A DNA stretch of 10,440 bases from Bacteroidota bacterium (GTDB taxonomy: Bacteria > Bacteroidota > Bacteroidia > JAADEI01), in the NCBI GenBank assembly GCA_015490475.1, contig WFXT01000092.1, positions 1-10,440 on the forward strand, read 5' to 3'. Under the pieces are notes generated by a model that saw only the letters and a list, made by a program, of their open reading frames with translations, was not told where the DNA came from and searched no databases. The position numbers and the translations under genes are program-made. Of this stretch, positions 1 to 6,832 are shown one piece after another; position 1 is the stretch's first letter, and every line of letters begins with the position of its first letter.

Positions 1-1087
1 GAATGGTGGCATTGCGAATCCGAAGTATGGCCGGCAAAAGTTTGGATTCTTCTATGGAAATTTCTGGAGCACCTATTGACTCTTTTGCCAGTGTAAATTT
101 AGAAGTTGTTTCCTCTGCTGGAGTTTGAACTTCCCTTCCAAATCTGGGGGCATACAATTTGCCTCTCCGTCTTCTAAATAGAGGTCTATAAACACGGTAT
201 GCCTCTGCAGATATAACGATGTATTTGTAAGGTGATTTTTTGGCTTTTGACTGGGACGGCTCCACTGCCTCAGGATAATATACTATCGTTGTGTTTTTCC
301 AGTCTATGCCTGTGTTTTGCGAAACTTTAATAATCCAATCCACTTTAACCTCTGGGGTGTCAATACCTGCTTTTGTCTTGACATATATATTCATAAGTGG
401 CGTTAACGAAAATGCTCGTGTATAAACTCTTATTATAATCTTGTATGTCCCAGCCTTATTGCTATATGGTTTTATGACAAGAACTTTTCTTGTTTTTAGG
501 GCTGGTTGTCGTCTTTTAAGGAATGATTCAATTGATTTGACCTGTTCTTCAAGTTTTTGTATGGCTGTTTCAAGATATGTTTTCCTGACCAGTAGTGATT
601 CGCTTGCCACAAGGTGGTAAGCCAGCCACATGTCCAATGTTTCATCAAGGGCATCAGCATTCTCTGGCAACTCCCAGTTTTCCTCCAGAAGGTCAAGTCC
701 CCTTTCAACTGTTTTAAGTTTTATTTTGAGTCTTCTGAGGGTGTCTTTCAAGGTTTCAAGAGAGTCTTGCCATTTTTCATACCTGCTTGAGCCCTGAACC
801 TTGCCGGGAGAAATAGGTTCGTTAAGGGTTTCAACGGTTAGGGCAGGCAGTGTTGGGATAGCCCACGCTTCTGGTTGAAAAAATGCATTTGAAGGAAGAA
901 CAACTTTAATTTTCACATTTGGATTAGTAATTCGTATTTCTTTACTAAAGTACATAGTGGCAATGGAGTTTCCTGTTAATATGACCGAATCAAGGTTCCA
1001 GTCACGCAATTGAGTGTTAATATCTCTGGCGATGATGTTGTTAGTCACCAAAACTAAACCGGTTAGTGCAACACACAAATCCTTCAT
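1..1087 (-). CDS. DUF4139 (MuiA-like) exported protein, partial at left edge
   Basis: The frame is open for 362 codons from the ATG at 1087 down to base 2 with no stop, so the C-terminus lies outside the window. A hydrophobic N-terminus (residues 5-20, ending NNIIA) looks like a Sec signal peptide. Residues 27-95 resemble the N-terminal DUF4140 strand-rich domain. Residues 100-192 are charged and helical, likely a coiled coil. From about 217 it matches DUF4139; the clearest signature is Q-N-T-G-I-D-W at 257-263, corresponding to the family's Q-x-T-G-E-D-W. Family proteins are called 'mucoidy inhibitor MuiA', but their biochemical role is not established. An envelope or periplasmic location is inferred from the signal peptide. 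The stretch at 270-345 is rich in Arg, Lys and Ser and looks like a low-complexity insert within DUF4139. The gene follows the S74 gene after 129 bases; I see no convincing promoter between them, so cotranscription is possible. Confidence 0.8.
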   Translation of the reverse strand, partial: MKDLCVALTGLVLVTNNIIARDINTQLRDWNLDSVILTGNSIATMYFSKEIRITNPNVKIKVVLPSNAFFQPEAWAIPTLPALTVETLNEPISPGKVQGSSRYEKWQDSLETLKDTLRRLKIKLKTVERGLDLLEENWELPENADALDETLDMWLAYHLVASESLLVRKTYLETAIQKLEEQVKSIESFLKRRQPALKTRKVLVIKPYSNKAGTYKIIIRVYTRAFSLTPLMNIYVKTKAGIDTPEVKVDWIIKVSQNTGIDWKNTTIVYYPEAVEPSQSKAKKSPYKYIVISAEAYRVYRPLFRRRRGKLYAPRFGREVQTPAEETTSKFTLAKESIGAPEISIEESKLLPAILRIRNATI

Positions 1088-1216
1088 AATATGAACTATT
1101 TAGCCACTGACCAGTAAGATAAACGACATACTTAACTTTTCTTTTATACCTATATGTTTCTTGAAGGGATACTTATAACTGGCGAAAACACAGTTAATAT
1201 TAAGCGTTGTCTTTGG
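1088..1216. other. Intergenic spacer between S74 and DUF4139 genes
   Basis: This is a 129-base AT-rich gap between two minus-strand genes. It contains a short imperfect hairpin, arms TAACTG at 1176-1181 and CAGTTA at 1191-1196, with no following U-run, so it is not a convincing terminator. I find no TAnnTTTG promoter element on the minus strand and no Shine-Dalgarno box before the ATG at 1087. Confidence 0.5.
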
Positions 1217-2734
1217 CTATTGCTTTTTGAGTTCCTCTACCTCTCGCCTCAATTGTTGAACTTCTATGTATAGTTCCTGTATGGCTTTTGTAAGCACCGG
1301 AATTAACTCAGCATAACTCATTCCTTTTATTGTGTTGTCTGTTCCTCCGAATCTGACAACTTCTGGAATTACCCTGTAAACATCTTCTGCGACAAATCCA
1401 ATGTGCACAAGTGTGTCGGGGAACTTTTGCCACTTATATATTATTGGTTTGAGCAACATCACTTCTTTTAACCCATATGCCAGAGGCTTAACATCTTTCT
1501 TTTCTTCCTTCGTTGAAGTTTGAATGACACCATTGACAGCCCACACCTCTTGCCATCTGTGAATACTATTGCCAAGTAACCTGGAACCATCGGCATCGCT
1601 TATTAAGTGTCCTCCTGTCATGTATGTTTCATTACCGACAATTTCAAAATACACTACGCCGTCTGGATTTCCTATATTTCCTATGGTATCGTTGAAATAC
1701 ATAACAAAAGATTTGTTTATAGCAGGATTGTCGGCACGGAAGAACTCCCCATTCCACCCTCCGACATTAGTAACATGCAAAGGCGACTGGGGATTAAGAA
1801 CCCTGAAACCCACAAAGCCCTGATTGTTTGCCGTCATTATGTTTTGATATGCCACTCCTGCAGGACGGTCATAGTTTATTTTAAACAGAGTATCTGTGCC
1901 TTGAACTTCTATTCCCATAGCATAGCCTGCATTAGTGCTTGTTTGATGTAGGATTATCCATACTCTGTCTTTTCCAGATATGGCAAGGGATGTAGTGTTA
2001 GTGGTTGTATCAAAAACATGTAGTCTGGTTTGTGGGGTTGATGTTCCGATACCGACCCTAACCCCATCGTCATATATTAAAGAGTTACAAAGTTCAGAAC
2101 CCGTCCATTTCAAAACATTGTTGGTCAGGGCACTGGAGCACACAGAGTCATAAGGAGCGGGCACGATAACCCATTGTATGCCGTTCCACAGCAGAATGTC
2201 GCCAACATTAGTGCCACTTTGCAACTTTATGGGACTACTGGTAGTCCCATCGCCTACTATGGGACTTTGGGAAACGGCTACCTGACTACCCCAATTGTCG
2301 CCTACACTGTCTTTATCCAGAACCCATGCACTGCCATCCCACTTGATCACTTGCCCTGTGGCATTACCATTTATTAATCTGATCGGATTGTTCACAGAGC
2401 CGTCCCCTGTAATTACTCCCTGAGTGGCAACACTATCTAATAATAGTTTCCATCGGGAACCGTTCCACCAGTAGAATCCCTGTGGCGTTATGCCACCACT
2501 ACCGTCATTGAAGATAAGCAATGAAATAGCAGGTGTTCCAGAAATGGGATTAGGGCTTGAGGCGGAAGTTAACCCTATCCGTGGCAATAAAACACCTTTG
2601 TCTGTTGAAACAATGTCCAAAGCAGCAGATGGGTCCGGATTTGTTGTCCCAACTCCTACATTTTGGGCGCCAGAGAATGATATTGACAGCCCCAATAACA
2701 ATGCTACTTTTGAAAAATTTATCCCCCCTTTCAT
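1217..2734 (-). CDS. Secreted protein with C-terminal peptidase-S74 intramolecular chaperone domain
   Basis: This 505-residue protein has a Sec-type signal peptide (residues 1-23, cleavage likely after SGA). The mature part starts with VGVGTTNP, and related GIGT/VGF..P..LHV units recur near 227-240 and 308-321, as in beta-rich trimeric fibre proteins. Two longer units, 110-139 and 161-190, share the pattern G-D-G-x(4)-P-I-(R/K)-L and then W-(D/N)-G-x-x-W. The C-terminus (about 404-505) is an S74 endosialidase-type chaperone: it carries GFVAEDV at 446-452, IPEVV at 456-460 and the YAELIPVL/AIQEL helix at 474-488, then a short coiled coil to the end. In phage tailspikes this domain trimerises the fibre and then cuts itself off with a Ser/Lys pair. 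Ser407 and Lys412 sit at that five-residue spacing, so self-cleavage before Ser407 is plausible. The ligand and surface anchoring are unknown. No phage genes are nearby. Confidence 0.85.
   Translation of the reverse strand: MKGGINFSKVALLLGLSISFSGAQNVGVGTTNPDPSAALDIVSTDKGVLLPRIGLTSASSPNPISGTPAISLLIFNDGSGGITPQGFYWWNGSRWKLLLDSVATQGVITGDGSVNNPIRLINGNATGQVIKWDGSAWVLDKDSVGDNWGSQVAVSQSPIVGDGTTSSPIKLQSGTNVGDILLWNGIQWVIVPAPYDSVCSSALTNNVLKWTGSELCNSLIYDDGVRVGIGTSTPQTRLHVFDTTTNTTSLAISGKDRVWIILHQTSTNAGYAMGIEVQGTDTLFKINYDRPAGVAYQNIMTANNQGFVGFRVLNPQSPLHVTNVGGWNGEFFRADNPAINKSFVMYFNDTIGNIGNPDGVVYFEIVGNETYMTGGHLISDADGSRLLGNSIHRWQEVWAVNGVIQTSTKEEKKDVKPLAYGLKEVMLLKPIIYKWQKFPDTLVHIGFVAEDVYRVIPEVVRFGGTDNTIKGMSYAELIPVLTKAIQELYIEVQQLRREVEELKKQ
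2229..2250. repeat. Perfect 10-bp inverted repeat inside the S74 gene
   Basis: The arms ATGGGACTAC (2229-2238) and GTAGTCCCAT (2241-2250) are perfect reverse complements separated by two bases. A third partial copy, ATGGGACT, follows at 2259-2266. The repeat lies within codons for the SPIVGDGTTSSPIK segment of the second W-G-W protein repeat. It could form a hairpin in the mRNA, but coding constraint on the repeated Ser-Pro-Ile and Gly-Thr motifs may explain it. Confidence 0.7.
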
Positions 2735-2773
2735 CGTTATAACCGATTTTGTTTAGAAAATTGTATTTGGAAA

Positions 2774-2805
2774 CAAAATTAAGCACAAAGTACTTTAAAG
2801 CCAAA
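2774..2805 (-). promoter_or_regulatory. Bacteroidota-type promoter of the S74 gene
   Basis: Read on the minus strand, a -33 TTTG (2802-2805) is followed after 20 bases by TAATTTTG (2774-2781), an exact match to the Bacteroidota -7 consensus TAnnTTTG. Transcription would start near 2767, giving a leader of about 33 bases before the ATG at 2734. The element lies in the 80-base gap after the esterase stop codon, so the S74 gene can be transcribed on its own. Confidence 0.5.
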
Positions 2806-2814
2806 TCACGAAAG

Positions 2815-5076
2815 TCACTTTATAAACCTTCTGCTATACCTATTACCCTGTTCATCAAATACATTGATAAGATACACACCCTTGCTCCATCCTCTGGTGT
2901 CCAGCACCACAGGTTCCCAAACTCCTTCTCTGACGTCTATCGTCTTGCCAGTCATATCAATAACTTCTATTCTATCCAGTTTGCCGGATCCAGAGAGCCA
3001 TATCTTAACATATCCATCTCCGAATGACAACATGCCAACATTTTCAGGATTTTCAACACCTAAGATGTAATCTGCCTTTACTATTATCATGTCATAAGTG
3101 TAACAACCCTCATCATTAAATGCATGTAATGTTACGATGTGTTCAAGTGTATCGGGAAGCCAGATGGTAACGGAATCACTGTTTATAACCATCATACCAT
3201 TATCCATTTCCCAGACAATGGAATCATAATTGTCGCCAACAGCCATTAATGTAACGGCATTGCCCATTACGGTGGCAACTGCTCTTATAACTATCCTTTC
3301 AGGACGCATGATTGACATATATACAGTATCGCTAACACATCCCCATTCAGAGATTTCCACCGCTCCATAAGTAAATGTTCCAAATGAGTCCATTATCACA
3401 TTTAATGTTGAGCCACCAATAACTGGCGTATCCGGGTATGCCCCCACATTAAAGGCAGGGATCCATTCTACTGAAGAACCTTGGTCAATGGACACCTCTA
3501 ATGTATATTGTTGCTCTTCACCGCACAATAATACTGATTCTTCAACTGGCACAGGTTCTGGTATTGGTGCTACTACTACTGTTGTGCGTTGGGTGTCGCT
3601 GTAGCATCGCTTTACGGTATCGTAGGCAAACACAGAAATTTCAGAAATTCCTGTGTCAAGGAAAATAAAAGAGGCTTCATGATTATTGAATTGGGACATT
3701 GCGGCATGAGTTTGATTCCAATTCCAGCTGTAGAGCCATGTGCTATCACCATATGCCTCTATGGTCAGAGAAGCCGGAGCTCCGCAGAATACAGTAGTGT
3801 CGTTAACAGAAAGTCCAGATATAACAGGATTGGTGTATTTCTTAACATAAAATCTGATGGTGTCGCCAGCACAAAGCAATTCATTAAATTCAACTACTGC
3901 TATTTCATGAAGTCCAGGAGAGTCAATATTTAGAACCAATTGTGGTCCGTGGTTGTCCATAATTACTGTGACTTTAGATGTGTCATAAAGCCACCAGAAT
4001 TGAGAAAGGGGACCTCCTTGAACTTCAAATGTTACTGTAAACTCGTCTTCACACAAGAAAACAGTATCTATGGGAGCCACTTTAATTGTCTTTGGCTTAA
4101 TGAGTTCGTATATAAAGGCGGTAGTGAAAGGAATCATGGTGTCTGACCAGAAATTATTTGGTGAATCAGAGTCCCATGTTCCATTGTCAGAACCATCTAA
4201 CATATGTAATTGCCGGAAGGAGACAACTAATTGATGATGGATACCTAAGTTGCGAGCACGTTGTGCTATGTAATAAGCACCGAAAGATTTGGGTAAAGTA
4301 GGCAAGCCAAAGGGATAGTCATACATGAATGGAACCACGTCATCATAGGGACTGTGCATCATTAAAACTGGTGGGTCTGAAGCGGTTTCCATGAATAGCG
4401 TATCACCAAGTCCGCCCCAATAGTCCAATGCCGCAAAAATTCTTGATGAATTGGGATAATTATTACCTTCGCAGTCTAGGCAGCCAAGGTCGGGAGCAAG
4501 CAGTTGTGCGTATGAACAGGCAGGCCGTTCACTTTCCTTATCCACATAGGCAGCATGGAGTGCCATATACCCTCCTGCGGATGTCCCTCCAAAGAATATT
4601 TTGTTAGTGTCAATTCCGTAAGTGGAAGCAAAAAATTTGAAAAATCTAACTGCTGCTTTGGCATCTTGAACCGCCCTATATACTGCCCGCTCGGCAGAAC
4701 ATGCATCCAGAGGATTATATCCCATTCGGTATTCAATAGTTGCGGTGACGAAACCCATGCGAGCAAAAGAGTCGCATAGGGCATACATTTCATCAACATC
4801 CTTGCTTCCTGTTAGGAAACCACCAGAATGGGCAAAAATTATAAGGGGTCGCCTCTTATGAGTATCCACAGCAGATGATGGCATGAATATGTCCATAAGA
4901 AGGTCCTGGTCAGGATAGGGGAAATACCACTTTGGTGCAGTACCATATTGAACATTGAAGAAAGTATCAATCTGATTGAAAATGGGCTTTTTGTATCTGC
5001 GAGCGTCTGGCTGCGCCTGCACACCCTGCACCACTAAAAAGGCAAGAAGTATCCCCACATATTTCCATTTATTCAT
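2815..5076 (-). CDS. Secreted alpha/beta-hydrolase (esterase-like) with Ig-like modules and T9SS C-terminal domain
   Basis: The frame is open from an ATG at 5100 (761 residues), and residue numbers here use that frame. I start at the internal ATG at 5076 (Met9), because it places NKWKYVGILLAFLVVQ directly as a signal peptide with cleavage after VQA. Residues 50-335 form an alpha/beta-hydrolase of the carboxylesterase/BD-FAE type: oxyanion motif HSGGF at 91-95, nucleophile Ser174 in GGTSAGG, probable acid Asp253 in HSPYDDVVP, probable base His299 in QLHML. Residues about 340-675 are beta-rich Ig/PKD-like repeats, each opening with a cysteine motif (VFLC, TVFC, VLLC) and containing a second cysteine. 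Residues about 690-761 resemble a type A T9SS sorting domain (IEVIDMTGKTI, then GVYLINVFDEQGN), although the usual YPNP box is missing. The product is probably exported across the outer membrane and cleaved or anchored at the surface. The substrate is unknown; acyl or acetyl esters are likely. Confidence 0.85.
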   Translation of the reverse strand: MNKWKYVGILLAFLVVQGVQAQPDARRYKKPIFNQIDTFFNVQYGTAPKWYFPYPDQDLLMDIFMPSSAVDTHKRRPLIIFAHSGGFLTGSKDVDEMYALCDSFARMGFVTATIEYRMGYNPLDACSAERAVYRAVQDAKAAVRFFKFFASTYGIDTNKIFFGGTSAGGYMALHAAYVDKESERPACSYAQLLAPDLGCLDCEGNNYPNSSRIFAALDYWGGLGDTLFMETASDPPVLMMHSPYDDVVPFMYDYPFGLPTLPKSFGAYYIAQRARNLGIHHQLVVSFRQLHMLDGSDNGTWDSDSPNNFWSDTMIPFTTAFIYELIKPKTIKVAPIDTVFLCEDEFTVTFEVQGGPLSQFWWLYDTSKVTVIMDNHGPQLVLNIDSPGLHEIAVVEFNELLCAGDTIRFYVKKYTNPVISGLSVNDTTVFCGAPASLTIEAYGDSTWLYSWNWNQTHAAMSQFNNHEASFIFLDTGISEISVFAYDTVKRCYSDTQRTTVVVAPIPEPVPVEESVLLCGEEQQYTLEVSIDQGSSVEWIPAFNVGAYPDTPVIGGSTLNVIMDSFGTFTYGAVEISEWGCVSDTVYMSIMRPERIVIRAVATVMGNAVTLMAVGDNYDSIVWEMDNGMMVINSDSVTIWLPDTLEHIVTLHAFNDEGCYTYDMIIVKADYILGVENPENVGMLSFGDGYVKIWLSGSGKLDRIEVIDMTGKTIDVREGVWEPVVLDTRGWSKGVYLINVFDEQGNRYSRRFIK

Positions 5077-5113
5077 AGCAAAAATTTTGTGATCTTGCAT
5101 TGTATCCTGAGTG

Positions 5114-5144
5114 TAAAATTAATAAATTTTCACAAACGCACAAA
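5114..5144 (-). promoter_or_regulatory. Candidate Bacteroidota-type promoter of the esterase gene
   Basis: On the minus strand, TTTG (5141-5144) is followed after 19 bases by TAATTTTA (5114-5121), one mismatch from TAnnTTTG. The expected start of transcription near 5107 leaves about 30 bases before the preferred ATG at 5076. That would put the upstream in-frame ATG at 5100 only a few bases into the transcript, which also argues for the downstream start. Confidence 0.4.
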
Positions 5145-5150
5145 CTTCGT

Positions 5151-5179
5151 TGACAATTACCTAATTATAGGTAATGTCA
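5151..5179. promoter_or_regulatory. Hyphenated palindrome in the divergent intergenic region (candidate operator)
   Basis: The left arm TGAC-A-ATTACCTA (5151-5163) pairs with the right arm TAGGTAATGTCA (5168-5179) around a 4-base centre, ATTA. Twelve pairs form with one unpaired base (A5155), and the inner 8 pairs are perfect. It sits 6 bases upstream of the esterase -33 element and about 45 bases before the preferred rbfA start, a suitable place for a dimeric regulator serving either or both genes. There is no U-run, and a terminator between two divergent genes would be unexpected. The bound protein, if any, is unknown. Confidence 0.5.
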
Positions 5180-5224
5180 CAATCCGTTGTTTTGTGTAAG
5201 TTTATAGTTAACAAAACATGTGCA

Positions 5225-5593
5225 ATGTATTCCTTACGACATGAAAGACTTAATAAATTGATTCAGGAGTTTTTTGCTGAAATAGTGGAGGAGGAACGAG
5301 GCAAGTCCCTGCATCCAGACCTTGTAGTAACAGTAACAGAAGCTCGCTTGAATGAGAAGAAGACATTGGTAACTATTTTCCTTGCTGTTAGTAATGCTGA
5401 TAATCCGCAAAAAGTTATTGATGAATTTAACAAAACAGCAAAGTATTGGCGGCACTTGTTATCACAAAAGTTAAGGCATCACATGAGAAGGATGCCTGAG
5501 GTCAGGTTTAAACTGGATGAAGGGGCACAACGTTATCTTCGCATAGAGGAACTATTAGAGCAAGACAGGAAACGCCGTCAATCAAATCAGTAG
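5225..5593 (+). CDS. rbfA: 30S ribosome-binding factor A
   Basis: RbfA binds the free 30S subunit and helps late maturation of the 16S rRNA 5' end; it is a cytoplasmic, single KH-domain protein. An in-frame ATG at 5174 would give 139 residues, but its first 17 (MSQSVVLCKFIVNKTCA) do not look like RbfA and that ATG lies inside the palindrome. I choose the ATG at 5225 (122 residues), which begins MYSLRHERLNKLIQ, the family's usual start. The KH core follows: VVTVTEARLNEKK with strands LVTIFLAV, helix QKVIDEFNKTAKYWRHLL, then LRHHMRRMPEVRFKLDE, corresponding to the family's R-x-x-P-x-(L/V)-x-F-x-x-D signature. The charged tail RIEELLEQDRKRR is also typical. It heads a tight run with the permease (6-base gap) and the methyltransferase. 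Confidence 0.93.
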   Translation: MYSLRHERLNKLIQEFFAEIVEEERGKSLHPDLVVTVTEARLNEKKTLVTIFLAVSNADNPQKVIDEFNKTAKYWRHLLSQKLRHHMRRMPEVRFKLDEGAQRYLRIEELLEQDRKRRQSNQ

Positions 5594-5599
5594 GCTGCA

Positions 5600-6823
5600 G
5601 TGAGACTGACTTTTCTTTTGGCAAAGCGGTATTTGTTCACTAAACGACATCCCAGAGCAATCCATGGGATGAGTATTCTCAGTTTTATTGCTCTTACTAT
5701 TGGTATTACTGCCATATTTCTGATAATGAATGTTTTCAATGGATTTGAAGTATTAATCCGGGGTTTATATAGCAGTTTTTATCCAGACGTCATTGTAACC
5801 CCAGCAGAGGGGGAATATTTTAAACAGAATGAAGAATGGATAGATACGGTAAAAAATTTGCCCGGGGTTATTTCTGTAATTCCAGCGATAGAGGAACAAG
5901 CCCTGTTGACACATTCAGATAAAAGGCTTGTTGCTTATATCCTTGCAGTTGATTCTCAGTTTTTGAAATCTTCCAAATTGGATTCTTTTATTGTAATGGG
6001 CACAATACCTTCGCCGTTTCGGGGACCTGTTGCCTTGCTCGGCTATGGTGTTAGCTACCTGCTTGACCTCAATCCCGAAGCTCCTCTTAGTTTGTTGCAA
6101 GCCCATATTTTACGAAAGCAGGTTTCAATAAGCATGTTTACGTCTCCTAACGCACTTTTTAGAACTGTTAAGCTTAAGCCCACAGGTAGTTTTGCCATAC
6201 AGCAGGAAATAGACCAGAAATATGTCATTGTTCCTTTGGAATTTTGGCAACGTAAGACGGCACAGCGGGGCAAAGTGACCTCTTTTTTTGTTGATACAGA
6301 AGACGATTTTCGGGAAGAAGTTGCTGAACATATAAAACAAATTTGCACCGATTGTGAAGTGAAAACATTATGGGAATTAAATCCTACACTATATAGAATT
6401 TTAAAAGCCGAAAAGTGGAGTGTGTTTGCTATGCTTGCGTTCGTTGTTCTTCTCGCAGGATTCACTAAAATAAGTGCCCTGATTATGCTGGTTATTTACA
6501 AACGTCCAGATATTCGTATTATGCTGGCACTTGGGGCTCCTTACAAGACAATTGAAATGGCTTTCTTCTTGTATGGTTTGCTAATGACTGTAGCTTCTCT
6601 TGCCGTTGGCATACTTCTGTCATTGGTAGTTACATGGCTTCAGCAAGAATATGGCTTAATAAAAATTCAGGGTGCTACATTCATAATTGAGAATTATCCT
6701 GTTGCCATTAAAATTGAGGACTATCTGATTATATCTTTATTTGTGCTTGCTTTGGGCATCTTCTCATCATATCCGGCGGCACGATTGGTAAGAGTCGTTA
6801 AGCCGTATTTCAGAAATCCTTAA
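5600..6823 (+). CDS. FtsX/LolC-E-like ABC transporter permease
   Basis: This 407-residue inner-membrane protein has the LolC/E-MacB layout. There is a short cytoplasmic start (MRLTFLLAKRYLFTK), TM1 at about 26-46, and a large periplasmic domain at about 50-270. TM2 is at about 274-296, followed by the cytoplasmic loop KRPDIRIMLALGAPYKTI, which resembles the FtsX-family coupling segment (usually K-x-x-E-I-x-x-L-x-A-L-G-A). TM3 is at about 317-341 and TM4 at about 373-394. The start is GTG at 5600, six bases after the rbfA stop; there is no better ATG before TM1, and the first residues match the family. Proteins of this type work as dimers with a LolD/MacB-like ATPase to extract lipoproteins or move envelope substrates. 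No ATPase gene is in the window, so the partner and substrate are unknown. Assignment as the lipoprotein-releasing permease is likely but not proved. Confidence 0.85.
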   Translation: MRLTFLLAKRYLFTKRHPRAIHGMSILSFIALTIGITAIFLIMNVFNGFEVLIRGLYSSFYPDVIVTPAEGEYFKQNEEWIDTVKNLPGVISVIPAIEEQALLTHSDKRLVAYILAVDSQFLKSSKLDSFIVMGTIPSPFRGPVALLGYGVSYLLDLNPEAPLSLLQAHILRKQVSISMFTSPNALFRTVKLKPTGSFAIQQEIDQKYVIVPLEFWQRKTAQRGKVTSFFVDTEDDFREEVAEHIKQICTDCEVKTLWELNPTLYRILKAEKWSVFAMLAFVVLLAGFTKISALIMLVIYKRPDIRIMLALGAPYKTIEMAFFLYGLLMTVASLAVGILLSLVVTWLQQEYGLIKIQGATFIIENYPVAIKIEDYLIISLFVLALGIFSSYPAARLVRVVKPYFRNP

Positions 6824-6832
6824 TCTCCTTCA

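Noticed and set aside
496..708. A 70-residue minus-strand frame in the DUF4139 region
   Set aside because: It lies in another frame of the same strand as the DUF4139 gene and is explained by that gene's codons.
1098..1115. Small palindrome ACTG-AC-CAGT upstream of the DUF4139 gene
   Set aside because: The arms are four bases, which is expected by chance.
1176..1196. Possible terminator hairpin (TAACTG/CAGTTA) after the S74 gene
   Set aside because: It has only six pairs with a 9-base loop and no U-run, so it is not distinguishable from chance in AT-rich DNA.
1217..2734. Prophage tail-fibre interpretation of the S74 protein
   Set aside because: It has a signal peptide, no phage genes occur on either side, and all neighbours are ordinary cellular genes.
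1569..2756. Plus-strand frames opposite the S74 gene
   Set aside because: They are short, overlap a well-supported gene on the other strand, and their translations show no family signature.
5150..5170. A sigma70-like TTGACA with a downstream AT-rich box as the rbfA promoter
   Set aside because: The hexamer overlaps the palindrome, there is no properly spaced TATAAT, and Bacteroidota do not normally use this consensus.
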